62,078 nucleotides of DNA, from contig NZ_SNUW01000012.1 in NCBI RefSeq assembly GCF_004376845.1, forward strand, positions 1 to 62,078, written 5' to 3'. The first letter of the stretch is position 1, and each line of letters opens with the position of its first letter. This DNA comes from Psychromonas algarum (GTDB taxonomy: Bacteria; Pseudomonadota; Gammaproteobacteria; Enterobacterales; Psychromonadaceae). The notes below the pieces were generated by a model. It searched no databases. It was not told where the DNA came from and was given only the letters and a program-made list of their open reading frames with translations. Positions 8,600 to 18,281 of the stretch are shown here, piece by piece. The translations under genes were made by a program, and so were the position numbers.

Positions 8600-8972
8600 A
8601 TTTTAGTCCCTTAAATTAGCTTTATTGTTAGAAGGATCAGCATAAAATTTTTGATATGTTAACTCTTTTAACGTGGGTAGGCAGTATTGTACGAGTTCTA
8701 ACCGTATCAGTTAATATTAATTTAACCAATAGGAAATGGATAAAATAGTTAACAAATCACTGCATAATGACAGAGATTTTATCTCTCTTTATAATATTGA
8801 GACTAGGCCGCTTGTTTTTTGTGCATCGCTTGATGTCGTTTTCAACAAAAAAACTAAAGGTTCCTTTAGCAACAGGCTCTAAGTCGATTTTAAGTGCTTA
8901 TAAACGATATAGATCTAATTCAACTTCTAATACCTTTGATGAGTAATAGCTAAATATTCATTAAGCAGAAAC
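8600..8972. other. Gap upstream of the ABC operon
   Basis: No gene of usable length. It should hold the promoter of the ABC operon on the minus strand. I looked for a thiamine pyrophosphate riboswitch, given the tenA link, and saw neither the CTGAGA element nor its partner. A small hairpin GAGATTTTATCTC (about 8771-8783) is the only structure I noticed. Confidence 0.5.
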
Positions 8973-8998
8973 AAAAAAAGAGCCCTTAGGCTCTTTTT
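8973..8998 (-). terminator. rpsO terminator
   Basis: On the minus strand GAGCC (8993-8989), loop TAAG, GGCTC (8984-8980), then a seven-T run. It stands directly behind rpsO and would stop any read-through toward pnp. Confidence 0.85.
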
Positions 8999-9020
8999 GG
9001 AATCAAGATTTAAGTCGAAA

Positions 9021-9290
9021 TTAACGACGTAGACCTAATTCTGCGATTAATGCTGTGTAAGCTGCAACATTTTTACGCTTTAAGTAGTCAAGTAATTTAC
9101 GACGTTGACTAACCATGCGTAATAGACCACGACGGCTGTGGTGATCATGGATGTGCTCTTTGAAGTGACCTTGAAGGTGGTTGATTTGTACTGTGTACAA
9201 TGCAACTTGAACTTCAGGTGAACCAGTATCGCCTTCTGCGCGACCAAATTTTGCTACAATCTCAGCTTTCTGTTCTGCACTTAGTGACAT
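9021..9290 (-). CDS. rpsO: 30S ribosomal protein S15
   Basis: 89 aa, the normal length. S15 binds the 16S rRNA central domain early in 30S assembly. The sequence shows the family core ([51 protein letters not shown]). CGGAGT lies 8 bases before the ATG. The gene has lost its usual neighbours: truB is not upstream and pnp is not downstream, and a strong terminator follows it, so it is a single-gene unit. Confidence 0.98.
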   Translation of the reverse strand: MSLSAEQKAEIVAKFGRAEGDTGSPEVQVALYTVQINHLQGHFKEHIHDHHSRRGLLRMVSQRRKLLDYLKRKNVAAYTALIAELGLRR

Positions 9291-9474
9291 AACGTACTCC
9301 GATATTTTGTGGTTATGTGAATAACCTATTTTAATTATTATCGCCGATCACTAATTCAGCGATAAAGTGAACGCCGAATAATACGGACTTTATAGTGACT
9401 GTGCAACTATAAAAGCGGCTTATTTTAGCTGTTCTATTAAAATTGTTAATAAACAGAAAATGGGGGTTAATAAA

Positions 9475-9501
9475 CCGATATAAATGAAGAATTTATATCG
9501 G
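9475..9501 (-). terminator. Hairpin after the ybbP gene
   Basis: CCGATATAAAT (9475-9485) and ATTTATATCGG (9491-9501) form an 11-bp stem 16 bp past the ybbP stop. On the minus strand it is followed by TTTATTAA, so it is a weak terminator at best. Confidence 0.55.
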
Positions 9502-9517
9502 CCTGACCAATCCCATT

Positions 9518-11932
9518 TTATCTTAATGGTTTCAATAATGCTTTAATCACAGAGCTTAAACTAGCAAATACAATTAACACCGCAAGAAGCGGTAATAAAA
9601 ACCACATTGCCGGATGTAATTGGGCAGGCAATTCAAAGCCCCACCTCATCAAAGCAAACAAAATCATTTCAGCAGCAATAGCTGCGACAATACCAGCACT
9701 CAAGCCTAATAAACCATATTCAGCCCACAATGTATGACTAATACGTTTTTTGCTCGCCCCTAAGGTGCGATACAAGGTAATTTCTCTTTTACGTTCATTA
9801 AGACTGAGTCGCAACAAGGTAAATATGAGTAAAATTCCAGCCATAACACCTAAAGTAGCTAAGCCAGTCAAAGACCAAGAGATTTGCCTTAATAAACTTT
9901 GAATTTTATTCGCCATTGTCCGTAAATCTAGTAACGTTACCGTTGGATAGGAACGTGCTAATTGAGTCACCCTGTCAGTTTGATTTTCTTCTGCTCTAAA
10001 ACTCACCATCCAAGTGGCAGGTAAATCAGCAATAGCATCTTCACTAAAGATAAAGACAAAATTAGGTTTCAAACTTTGCCATTCAACAGCTCTAAATGAG
10101 TTGATAGTGGCACTAAAGCTTTGACTATTAACTTCAAAAGTAAGCTTATCGCCCAATTTCAGCCCTAATTCATCAGCAATATTTTGCTCTACTGATACCG
10201 TTTTTTCTCCACTCCACTGTCCAGCAACCACTTCGTTATATTCAGGTAGCTGATCCATCCAAGTAAAGTTAACTTCCCTTCTTAGAATGCGTGTTTCTGC
10301 ACTTTCATAAACGGCCATATCGGTTGTTTGAATGTCATTTATTTCTGTCACTCGTCCACGAATAATCGCAAAAGCATCACTACGGGGCAGCGTTAATGAA
10401 TCTATATCCTGTAAATAAGAAGCGCGTTGTTCAGGACTGATATTAATAGAAAATACATTGGGTGCATCTGGTGATAATGTTTGCTGCCAATCTCCTAGTA
10501 AGTCACTTTTAACAAGCCAAATAAGTGACACCAGCATCAAAGAGCCAGACAAAGCAGCCAACTGCATCATGCTATTTTTAGGCGAGCGACTGATTCGGCT
10601 CAGCGCTAAACTCAGTGCAGCACTCCACTTCAATTTCGCTAATAAAGTTAATAAACCATAACTCAATCCTGCTAGTACAATAAAGAGGATCAACAATCCA
10701 GCTAACACCATCCAAACCAATTTGTTACTACCATAGAAAACAACTAATGCAGTTATTGGGAGCAGCAATAACCACCAGCTTTTTTTAGAGTATTGTACGG
10801 TTTGTTTTTGAATAACATTAATAGCAGGCGCATCTAACAAACGCATTAATGGTATCAATAATGCGGGCAACCCAATACACAGGGAAACACCAATAGCGAA
10901 TAAGAAAGGTTGTATGCCAACACTTGGTAAAACTTTAGGTAGGATATCAACTAAGGGAATACGTAATAAATATTCTAATAATAATCCTAATGAACTCCCC
11001 ACCACAAAAGCAACAACAAACATGATCAATACTTGCGTTGTTAACCAACTACGTAACCAAGCTCTACTTGAGCCCATGCTTTTGAGCATGGAAACAGTTT
11101 CACTGCGATTACGAACATAATGCAGACAAGTTAAAATCAAGGTCACGGCAGCCATTAAAATAACCATTAAAATAGTTAATGATAAATACTGCTTCGCTTT
11201 ATCCATCAACCTAGCAGCTCGACTTTCACTATTTTGGTCAACCCATCTTTCACCAGCTTGTAATTCATAGTTACTTTGAAAAGCTGCGAGAGTCGTTGGT
11301 TCGCCATTAATAAATAAACGATGTCTAACTCTACTGCCTAATTGTATAGCCCCTGTTCCCTCTAAATTACTACTGTGGATAAATAAGTTAGGAATACTGT
11401 TAAATGGGTTATAAGCCAATTCAGGCTCATCAATAATCACACCGCTAATCGTTAATTCTGCATCACCAATTGCAACGGTTTCTCCGACCTTAGCTTCTAA
11501 TATGGACAATAACCTGGCCGATACCCATAACTCATTAGGGTTAACTTGGTGTTTTATCTGCTCAGTTTCATCACGTAAGTTTAATACTCCACGTAATGGA
11601 TAAGTACTTTCAACACTTTTAACCGTAACCAACTGCATTTTGGTATCGCTAAAAGCCATGGTTTGAAAACGACTTTGTGTTGAAACCGTTAATCCGGCCT
11701 CTTCAGCTTGATTAATCAATGAGGGTGAAATAGGGTTAGTGGAGCGTAATACAAGATCCGCAGCCAATAAGGTTTTACCTTGGTTTGTCATCACCTTTTC
11801 AACCCGTAACGCTAAGGTTGATAAAGCAACAACACAAGCAATGATTAAGGTTAATGCCACCATCACAGGCCATAATTGGCCTGACCAAATTTCTCGCCAA
11901 CTCCAGCTAATGATCATTTTATTTGCTTTCAT
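9518..11932 (-). CDS. ybbP: ABC transporter permease, YbbP/FtsX-like
   Basis: About 804 aa with the layout of the MacB/FtsX-type permease superfamily: one N-terminal transmembrane helix, a large periplasmic domain, three helices, a central pair, a second periplasmic domain and three C-terminal helices (LNERKREITLYRTLGASKKR before the last set). I chose the ATG at 11932 and not the one at 11947, because it overlaps the ybbA stop as ATGA. With YbbA it forms a putative exporter or lipid/lipoprotein-handling complex; the substrate is not known in E. coli either. Confidence 0.92.
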   Translation of the reverse strand: MKANKMIISWSWREIWSGQLWPVMVALTLIIACVVALSTLALRVEKVMTNQGKTLLAADLVLRSTNPISPSLINQAEEAGLTVSTQSRFQTMAFSDTKMQLVTVKSVESTYPLRGVLNLRDETEQIKHQVNPNELWVSARLLSILEAKVGETVAIGDAELTISGVIIDEPELAYNPFNSIPNLFIHSSNLEGTGAIQLGSRVRHRLFINGEPTTLAAFQSNYELQAGERWVDQNSESRAARLMDKAKQYLSLTILMVILMAAVTLILTCLHYVRNRSETVSMLKSMGSSRAWLRSWLTTQVLIMFVVAFVVGSSLGLLLEYLLRIPLVDILPKVLPSVGIQPFLFAIGVSLCIGLPALLIPLMRLLDAPAINVIQKQTVQYSKKSWWLLLLPITALVVFYGSNKLVWMVLAGLLILFIVLAGLSYGLLTLLAKLKWSAALSLALSRISRSPKNSMMQLAALSGSLMLVSLIWLVKSDLLGDWQQTLSPDAPNVFSINISPEQRASYLQDIDSLTLPRSDAFAIIRGRVTEINDIQTTDMAVYESAETRILRREVNFTWMDQLPEYNEVVAGQWSGEKTVSVEQNIADELGLKLGDKLTFEVNSQSFSATINSFRAVEWQSLKPNFVFIFSEDAIADLPATWMVSFRAEENQTDRVTQLARSYPTVTLLDLRTMANKIQSLLRQISWSLTGLATLGVMAGILLIFTLLRLSLNERKREITLYRTLGASKKRISHTLWAEYGLLGLSAGIVAAIAAEMILFALMRWGFELPAQLHPAMWFLLPLLAVLIVFASLSSVIKALLKPLR

Positions 11933-12615
11933 ACGCTTTCCTGACATTGACCATCATTAATAATCAGCGTTCGCTGACAGCGCTTAGCAAGTTCAGCATC
12001 ATGTGTAATTAAAACTAATGTTGTTCCCTGCTCTGTATTCATTGCAAATAATAATTCAATAATATTTTGTGCTGTTTGCTGATCTAAGTTTCCAGTTGGT
12101 TCATCAGCAAATAAAATTTTAGGTTGAGTTACAAATGCACGCGCTAAAGCAACGCGTTGCTGCTCCCCACCTGATAGTTGAGTGGGTAAATGTGTTTCTC
12201 TACCGGATAAACCGACTTTTTCTAACAATGCTTTGGCTTTAAGCTCATTGTTTTTTTGATCTTCATTACCACGTAACAACATAGGTAAAGTGACATTTTG
12301 CAATGCTGTTAAAGAAGGAATTAATAGAAAATTTTGAAAGACAAAGCCAATAGACTCACTGCGAATTTTTGCACGTTGTTCATCATCCATTGATGAAATA
12401 GTAGAATCTAATAATGTAATGGAACCTGATGTTGGTTGATCTAATCCTGCTAACAATCCCATTAATGTTGATTTTCCTGCCCCAGATGTCCCCATAATTG
12501 CAATAGATTCACCTTCCATAATATTAAAAGAAATCCCCTTTAATATAGATAATTGGTTATCATTACTGATGACAGATTTTGTAACATTTTCAACACTTAT
12601 AATGGATTGACTCAT
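11929..12615 (-). CDS. ybbA: ABC transporter ATPase, YbbA/LolD-like
   Basis: 228 aa ATPase of the MacB/LolD class. Walker A is GTSGAGKST, the signature is LSGGEQQRVALARAF and Walker B is ILFADEPTGNLD. It pairs with the permease gene that overlaps its stop. Its start codon (12615-12613) overlaps the start codon of divergent tesA (12614-12616), so each ribosome-binding site lies in the other gene (AAGGGA about 12 bases before this ATG). Confidence 0.95.
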   Translation of the reverse strand: MSQSIISVENVTKSVISNDNQLSILKGISFNIMEGESIAIMGTSGAGKSTLMGLLAGLDQPTSGSITLLDSTISSMDDEQRAKIRSESIGFVFQNFLLIPSLTALQNVTLPMLLRGNEDQKNNELKAKALLEKVGLSGRETHLPTQLSGGEQQRVALARAFVTQPKILFADEPTGNLDQQTAQNIIELLFAMNTEQGTTLVLITHDAELAKRCQRTLIINDGQCQESV

Positions 12616-13225
12616 GATTAAACGTATTCCCTTATTGTTTATATTTTTTATTTTAATGGCATCTTCATCTTTGGCTTACAGTACCACGTTACTCATTATT
12701 GGAGATAGTTTAAGTGCTGGTTACCGCATGCCTGTGGAGAAAAGTTGGCCTGTACTATTACCTCAAAAGCTACAACAACAAAACAAAGAAGTTAATGTTA
12801 TCAATGCAAGTATTTCAGGTGATACTAGCGGCAATGGTTTAGCAAGACTCCCTGCATTATTACAACAACATCAGCCAGATTATGTACTGATTGAATTAGG
12901 TGCTAATGATGGTTTACGCGGTTTTTCACCTAATATTATTAGTCAGAATTTAGCGACTATGATTGACCTGATAAAAAAACAAAATGCGCAACCATTATTA
13001 ATGCAAATACGCGTGCCTACCAATTATGGACAACGTTATAGCAACGCTTTTTCTGGGCTTTATCCAAAATTAAGTGAGCAAAAAGAAGTGCCGTTACTTC
13101 CCTTCTTTTTAGAACACGTGATCACCCAACCTGAATGGATGATGAGTGATGGTTTACACCCCAAAGCAGCTGCGCAACCGTGGATTGCAGAATTTGTCGC
13201 AGAAGCGCTCAGCAAAGTAATATAA
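12614..13225 (+). CDS. tesA: Acyl-CoA thioesterase I / lysophospholipase L1
   Basis: 203 aa periplasmic SGNH hydrolase. A signal peptide covers about 1-23. Block I is GDSLSAGY with the catalytic Ser, block II has the Gly of SISGDTSGNG, block III is GAND and block V is DGLHP with the Asp-His pair. It hydrolyses acyl thioesters and lysophospholipids and shows protease-I-like activity in E. coli. It is divergent from ybbAP, as in E. coli. Confidence 0.96.
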   Translation: MIKRIPLLFIFFILMASSSLAYSTTLLIIGDSLSAGYRMPVEKSWPVLLPQKLQQQNKEVNVINASISGDTSGNGLARLPALLQQHQPDYVLIELGANDGLRGFSPNIISQNLATMIDLIKKQNAQPLLMQIRVPTNYGQRYSNAFSGLYPKLSEQKEVPLLPFFLEHVITQPEWMMSDGLHPKAAAQPWIAEFVAEALSKVI

Positions 13226-13294
13226 TAACAATTTATTAACATACCGCAACCACAGTATTTATCAATAAGGATAAATATACATAGAGTGAAGTAG

Positions 13295-14170
13295 ATGATT
13301 AAAAATCAAAAAACAGCCACCTTATTTGCTCTTTTAGCCGTATTGATGTGGTCCACTGTCGCCACTGCTTTTAAAATCACATTAAGCTACTTTAGTGCAC
13401 TACAAATGCTCTTAGTGGCCAGTTTAGTTAGTAGCATTGTATTAGTGATCATTTGTCATTTTCAGCACAAACTGACTTTACTTAAATCGAGTTTTTTAAA
13501 AAAACCATTTTTCTATTTATTAATGGGTGGCATTAATCCCTTTTTATATTACTCATTACTTTTTCAAGCCTATGACTTATTGCCCGCACAACAAGCGCAA
13601 TCATTAAATTATACTTGGGCAATCACCTTGTCTTTATTAGCCGTCCCTGTTTTAGGTCATAAGTTACGTAGAAATGATGTCATCGCTATTGTTTTAGGCT
13701 ATTTAGGTGCATTAGTGATTGCAACTAAAGGTGATTTATTTGCAATTAATTTTGATAGCCCTCTTGGTGTTACTTTAGCGCTTCTCAGCACGATTCTTTG
13801 GGCTTGTTATTGGATATTTAATAGTAAGAACAATGCAGAACCGATCATCGCATTATTGCTATGCTTTTTATGTAGCATGCCTATGATATTTCTCGCAGTA
13901 TTAATCTTTGATGATATTAAATTAATTGCTTGGCAAGGTTGGGTAGGTGCAACCTATATTGGATTATTTGAAATGGGATTAGCATTTGTCGCTTGGTTAA
14001 CGGCACTTAAATACGCGGAAAGCACGAGTAAAATAAGTAACTTAATTTTCATATCTCCTTTTGTCTCATTATTATTATTAAATCAGATTATTGGAGAGAC
14101 TATCTATCCAGCAACAATCATAGGCTTAATTTTAATTATCACAGGGTTATTGATTCAGAAGAAATCCTAA
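13295..14170 (+). CDS. EamA/DMT superfamily permease
   Basis: 291 aa with about ten hydrophobic helices in two EamA repeats (MWSTVATAFKITL at the start, ILWACYWIFNS opening the second repeat). It is an inner-membrane metabolite exporter or importer; the substrate is not deducible. It follows tesA by 69 bp in the same direction but faces the tRNA genes at its 3' end. Confidence 0.88.
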   Translation: MIKNQKTATLFALLAVLMWSTVATAFKITLSYFSALQMLLVASLVSSIVLVIICHFQHKLTLLKSSFLKKPFFYLLMGGINPFLYYSLLFQAYDLLPAQQAQSLNYTWAITLSLLAVPVLGHKLRRNDVIAIVLGYLGALVIATKGDLFAINFDSPLGVTLALLSTILWACYWIFNSKNNAEPIIALLLCFLCSMPMIFLAVLIFDDIKLIAWQGWVGATYIGLFEMGLAFVAWLTALKYAESTSKISNLIFISPFVSLLLLNQIIGETIYPATIIGLILIITGLLIQKKS

Positions 14171-14242
14171 CAGAGAAAGTTGGATGCGAAGATAAACTAA
14201 GTTTTCAAAAGAGATAAATAGCTCATACTCAAATTTTAGGCA

Positions 14243-14267
14243 TAAAAAAACCAGCTAGAAGCTGGTT
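14243..14267 (-). terminator. Terminator of the Gly-Cys-Leu tRNA unit
   Basis: On the minus strand AACCAGC, a short loop, GCTGGTT and a seven-T run (14250-14244), 12 bp after the leucine tRNA. Confidence 0.85.
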
Positions 14268-14279
14268 GATTTATAGAAT

Positions 14280-14365
14280 TGGTGCCCGGAGCCAGACTTG
14301 AACTGGCACGCCTATTGAGCGAGGGATTTTAAATCCCTTGTGTCTACCGATTTCACCACCCGGGC
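14280..14365 (-). tRNA. tRNA-Leu (UAA)
   Basis: Acceptor GCCCGGG pairs with the 3' end before an encoded CCA. The anticodon loop TTTAAAA gives UAA, and the long variable arm is leucine-type. It is third in the minus-strand order Gly-Cys-Leu, matching glyW-cysT-leuZ behind pgsA in E. coli. Confidence 0.95.
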
Positions 14366-14375
14366 AATTCTATAA

Positions 14376-14449
14376 TGGAGGCGGAACCCGGAGTCGAACC
14401 GAGGTGGATGGATTTGCAATCCACTGCATGGCCACTCTGCCATTCCGCC
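14376..14449 (-). tRNA. tRNA-Cys (GCA)
   Basis: Starts GGCGGAAT, has anticodon GCA within TTGCAAA, a standard T arm GGTTCGACTCC and an encoded CCA. Confidence 0.95.
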
Positions 14450-14457
14450 AAAACATT

Positions 14458-14533
14458 TGGAGCGGTACACGAGACTCGAACTCGTGACCCCAACCTTGGC
14501 AAGGTTGTGCTCTACCAACTGAGCTAGTACCGC
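14458..14533 (-). tRNA. tRNA-Gly (GCC)
   Basis: Starts GCGGTACTAGCTCAGTTGG, has anticodon GCC in CTTGGCAAG and ends in an encoded CCA. It is first of the three tRNAs, about 160 bp behind pgsA. Confidence 0.95.
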
Positions 14534-14696
14534 ATCACTATGTTTATCTCAAGAAGAAGTAGTAAACTATTTCCCCTCTCGATGTGTGCGCATTCTAATG
14601 ATTCTTAACAATGAGTCAATATAAATTATCGACTTTTTTACTTCTTTTAATCTGTTCGACGTTTTTTTAGACGAAGCGTTTATATATTCAGCAAAT

Positions 14697-15251
14697 TTAG
14701 AAATCATTACTCTTTTTTAATAAAGGCCATGCAGCTTTTAAATAAACAATCATTGACCATAGCGTTAATGCGGTTGCGATATATAGGAAAGTAAAACCAA
14801 CCCACTCCATTAATGTAGAGTATTCCCAAATTAATAAGAATAATGCAAACATTTGCGAAGCTGTTTTAATTTTTCCAATAGAAGAGACAGCAACACTTGC
14901 TCGCTCTCCTAATTCAGCCATCCATTCTCGTAATGCGGAAATAATTATTTCACGACAAATCATCACCATTGCTGGAATAGTGATCCAAATAACAGCGTAA
15001 TGCTCAACAATCATCACTAAAGCGACAGCCACCATAATTTTATCTGCAACCGGATCTAAAAAAGCACCAAAAGCAGTTTGTTGATTAAGACGACGAGCTA
15101 AATAACCGTCTAATAAATCTGTCACTCCCGCTAACCAAAAAATAAAAGCGGCCATTCCTGCAGACCATGTCATGGGTAGGTAATAAACAACTACAAATAC
15201 AGGGATCAAAAGAATTCGAAAACTGGTTAATATATTGGGAATGTTAAGCAT
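14697..15251 (-). CDS. pgsA: CDP-diacylglycerol-glycerol-3-phosphate 3-phosphatidyltransferase
   Basis: Inner-membrane enzyme making phosphatidylglycerolphosphate, the committed step to phosphatidylglycerol and cardiolipin. 184 aa from the ATG at 15251, preceded by AAAGGAT; the frame stays open upstream, but only this start fits the E. coli protein ([17 protein letters not shown]). The CDP-alcohol transferase motif is complete: [20 protein letters not shown] followed by VAD. It lies between uvrC and the tRNA trio as in E. coli. Confidence 0.97.
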   Translation of the reverse strand: MLNIPNILTSFRILLIPVFVVVYYLPMTWSAGMAAFIFWLAGVTDLLDGYLARRLNQQTAFGAFLDPVADKIMVAVALVMIVEHYAVIWITIPAMVMICREIIISALREWMAELGERASVAVSSIGKIKTASQMFALFLLIWEYSTLMEWVGFTFLYIATALTLWSMIVYLKAAWPLLKKSNDF

Positions 15252-15388
15252 TAAAATATCCTTTAAGGTAAGCCCTCTCATTTTGGCATTTTATGCTTTG
15301 CTTTTGCAAATACTTAACTCATAAAAGCGACAATTAAAATTAATCTTACTCTTTCTTACTTTATTTTTAACAACACTTAAGACAGGTA

Positions 15389-17221
15389 TCAATGATGTAA
15401 CACTTCATAAATAGTTTCAGCTAAGTTTTTACTAATACCGTTGAGCTTAGTTAATTCATCAACACTCGCATTTTTAACGCCCTGTAAACCACCAAAATGG
15501 TTCAGTAACATTTGTCGGCGTTTAGCCCCAACACCTGCAATACCTTCTAAGGTACTCGTTCGTCTTACTTTATCTCGCTGCTGTCTATGCCCCATGATCG
15601 CAAATCGATGCGACTCATCTCGGATCTGCTGGATCAGGTGTAAAGCAGGTGAGTGACTATCTATCTCTAATATTTCATGGCTATCAGCTAATATTAACGT
15701 TTCTAAACCTGCTTTACGGGTTACTCCTTTTGCGATACCAATTAATAAAGGGTACTTATGAGGAAAGTTATGTTCGAGTGAACTAATAATCGTTTCAGCT
15801 TGGCTTAATTGCCCTAACCCACCATCAATGAAAATAATATCGGGCGTTGTCTCTTCGCTTTGCACATCCTTAAAACGCCGTGCTAACACCTGTCCCATGG
15901 CAGCATAATCATCGCCAGGTGTAATTCCCGTAATATTAAAACGGCGATAGTCAGATTTTTTAGCGCCTTCACGATTAAATACAACACAAGAAGCCACTGT
16001 TTTTTCACCCATCATATGAGAGATGTCATAACATTCCATACGAGAAATAGGTTGTGTTAACTCTAACTTATCTTCTAATAAGCTATAACGCTGTTGAATG
16101 GATTTTTGTTGGCTCAAGTGAGTGCTCAATGCAATATTGGCATTAGTTTTAGCAAGTTTAGTAAAACGTAAACGCTCGCCCCGCATAACAATTTTAAGTT
16201 TAGTTTTATAACCACTATGTTCAGAAAATAGATCTTCAAATATTTCTCGATCACTAAAATCATTTGTTAATAGAATTTCACGAGGGATTGCCCTACCATT
16301 TTGCCCAGACAAATAAAATTGACTTAAAAAGCTGCTTAAGATTTCTTCTTCAGCACTATTTTTAGGTACTTGAGGAAAGTAATTACGACTCCCTAATACT
16401 CGACCTTGACGAATAAAAAGCATATGAATACTGGCAACACCATGTTGATAAGCAAAACCCAATACGTCTAGTTGTTCAACTTCACCACTCACCCACTGCT
16501 GCTCTTGTACCTTCTTTAAAGACTGAATTTGATCTCGCCTTACCGCAGCTTTCTCAAACTCCAAAGCCTCGCTTGCCGACTCCATTTCAGTCACTAATTT
16601 TTCAATGACATGCTGGCTTTTACCCTGTAAAAAGGACGTAGCTAATTCAACTTGATGAGTATATTCCTGCTCAGGCATGGCATTGACACAAGGGCCAAGA
16701 CAACGCTTAAGTTGGTACTGTAAGCAAGGACGAGAGCGGTTTTTATAATAACTATCTTCACATTGGCGGATAGGAAAAAGTTTTTGCATTAAATGCAAAC
16801 TTTCTCGCACAGCACCACCACTTGGATAAGGCCCAAAATAGGTTCCTTTACGCTTTTTATTTTGAGAGCGTACTAAAGTCAGCTGCGGATGTTTATGGTC
16901 ACTTAAGAATAAGTATGGATAAGACTTATCGTCACGTAGCAACACGTTATATTTAGGTTTATGTTGCTTAATAAAATTATGTTCGAGTATTAACGCTTCT
17001 GTTTCAGTATGCGTAATGGTCACTTCAATACGCACGATATGACTGACTAAAGCCAATGTTTTAGGATGTTTCTGGGTAAGACTAAAATAGCTACTTAAAC
17101 GCTTTTTAAGGTTTTTAGCTTTACCGATATAGATGATCTCATCTTTATCGTTAAACATTCGGTAAACACCAGGTTCAGTTGTTACCGTTTTTAAAAAAGC
17201 ATCAGAGTTAAACTTTGGCAT
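15389..17221 (-). CDS. uvrC: Excinuclease ABC subunit C
   Basis: Nucleotide excision repair endonuclease cutting both sides of a lesion within the UvrBC complex. 610 aa, usual size. GIY-YIG domain (GVYRMFNDKDEIIYIGKAK, about 17-36), UVR/UvrB-binding motif (LEFEKAAVRRDQIQSL, about 205), RNase H-like nuclease (MECYDISHMMGEKTVAS, about 395) and two helix-hairpin-helix units at the C-terminus (LEGIAGVGAKRRQMLL, LTKLNGISKNLAETI). It lies downstream of uvrY, separated by a terminator-like hairpin. Confidence 0.98.
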   Translation of the reverse strand: MPKFNSDAFLKTVTTEPGVYRMFNDKDEIIYIGKAKNLKKRLSSYFSLTQKHPKTLALVSHIVRIEVTITHTETEALILEHNFIKQHKPKYNVLLRDDKSYPYLFLSDHKHPQLTLVRSQNKKRKGTYFGPYPSGGAVRESLHLMQKLFPIRQCEDSYYKNRSRPCLQYQLKRCLGPCVNAMPEQEYTHQVELATSFLQGKSQHVIEKLVTEMESASEALEFEKAAVRRDQIQSLKKVQEQQWVSGEVEQLDVLGFAYQHGVASIHMLFIRQGRVLGSRNYFPQVPKNSAEEEILSSFLSQFYLSGQNGRAIPREILLTNDFSDREIFEDLFSEHSGYKTKLKIVMRGERLRFTKLAKTNANIALSTHLSQQKSIQQRYSLLEDKLELTQPISRMECYDISHMMGEKTVASCVVFNREGAKKSDYRRFNITGITPGDDYAAMGQVLARRFKDVQSEETTPDIIFIDGGLGQLSQAETIISSLEHNFPHKYPLLIGIAKGVTRKAGLETLILADSHEILEIDSHSPALHLIQQIRDESHRFAIMGHRQQRDKVRRTSTLEGIAGVGAKRRQMLLNHFGGLQGVKNASVDELTKLNGISKNLAETIYEVLHH

Positions 17222-17265
17222 AGGCTAAATTTACTTTACTGAATAGATGACAAATCGAATATAAG

Positions 17266-17290
17266 AAAAAGGCACCGCAAGGTGCCTTTA
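17266..17290 (-). terminator. Hairpin terminator between uvrY and uvrC
   Basis: On the minus strand AAAGGCACC, loop TTGC, GGTGCCTTTTT. It probably limits read-through from uvrY and implies a separate uvrC promoter or attenuation. Confidence 0.8.
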
Positions 17291-17297
17291 TTAAATG

Positions 17298-17942
17298 CTA
17301 AAGTGTATCAGCATCTAACATGCCATAACGAATGGCAAGATGTGTTAATTCAACATCTCCATGAACACCTAATTTATCAAATAATCGATAACGATAACTA
17401 TTAATGGTTTTAGGGCTCAAATTAAGCTGTTCTGAAATATCAACCACTCGCTGGCCTTTAGTTATCATGATCATGATTTGTAATTCACGCTCAGACAACA
17501 CACTAAATGGGTCTTCATTACTTGGAGATAATTGTGACAATGCCATCTGTTGTGCAATTTCAGGCGCTAAATAACGTTGTCCTGAATTAACTGCACGAAT
17601 AGCATTTAATACTTCCTCAGGTGCTGCCGCTTTACTTAAATAACCTGCGGCCCCCGCTTGCATTACTTTTGTTGGAAATGGGTTTTCTGTATGCATGGTT
17701 AGCATAATAATTTTAATGTCTTCATTGATGCGTAAAATTTTATGCATCGCATCAAGACCACCGATCCCGGGCATATTGATATCCATCAAAATCACATCGG
17801 GTTCATTACTTCGGCACCACTTAACAGCTTCTTCTCCGCTTTCAGCTTCGCCAATTACTTTCATGCCTCGAACATCATCAATGATACGGCTTATCCCTGT
17901 ACGAACTAATTCATGGTCATCGACCAACAGGATATTTATCAC
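17298..17942 (-). CDS. uvrY: UvrY/GacA-type response regulator
   Basis: 214 aa LuxR-type regulator of the BarA-UvrY (GacS-GacA) system. The receiver carries the phospho-acceptor Asp54 in PDVILMDINMPG; the helix-turn-helix is LSERELQIMIMITKGQRVVDIS to LNLSPKTINSYRYRLFDKLG. GTG start with GGAG nine bases upstream. In gammaproteobacteria this protein switches on CsrB/RsmZ-type RNAs that sequester CsrA. The sensor kinase gene is not in the window. The uvrY-uvrC-pgsA order is conserved. Confidence 0.96.
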   Translation of the reverse strand: MINILLVDDHELVRTGISRIIDDVRGMKVIGEAESGEEAVKWCRSNEPDVILMDINMPGIGGLDAMHKILRINEDIKIIMLTMHTENPFPTKVMQAGAAGYLSKAAAPEEVLNAIRAVNSGQRYLAPEIAQQMALSQLSPSNEDPFSVLSERELQIMIMITKGQRVVDISEQLNLSPKTINSYRYRLFDKLGVHGDVELTHLAIRYGMLDADTL

Positions 17943-18236
17943 TAAAATTTTCTCCGTATGAGTAATAAATTACTCATGATACTAAACAGGTGAGTGTAAA
18001 AATTTGTTAGGTATAGTACCGACTCAGTCAGCTATCGCATATATAAAAAGAGTGATGTTCTGAGCTAGTTAACAATTATCATAAAAGGTAGATTATTTAT
18101 TATTCTAATAATATATCTTCACCTAATTATTTAGACTTTTTAACACATTTAAACAAGCAATGCTCTTATTTTCATTATGAAAATTAAGTCATCAATTAAG
18201 TGACATACATACTATCAAACTATCTACGATTAGATA
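17943..18236. other. Gap upstream of uvrY
   Basis: Low-complexity, very AT-rich DNA with no supported gene. It should contain the uvrY promoter on the minus strand; I could not pin a convincing -35/-10 pair. Confidence 0.4.
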
Positions 18237-18262
18237 TAAAAAAGGCCACTTAAAAGTGGCCT
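18237..18262 (-). terminator. dnaJ terminator
   Basis: On the minus strand GGCCACTT, short loop, AAGTGGCC and a T run (18243-18238), 20 bp behind the dnaJ stop. Confidence 0.85.
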
Positions 18263-18281
18263 ATATTAATAAGAGTTCAAC

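Noticed and set aside
8600-9020. TPP riboswitch for the tenA/ABC genes
   Set aside because: Neither strand shows the conserved CTGAGA and partner elements.
14312-14518. 68-codon minus-strand frame
   Set aside because: It crosses the Leu, Cys and Gly tRNA genes.
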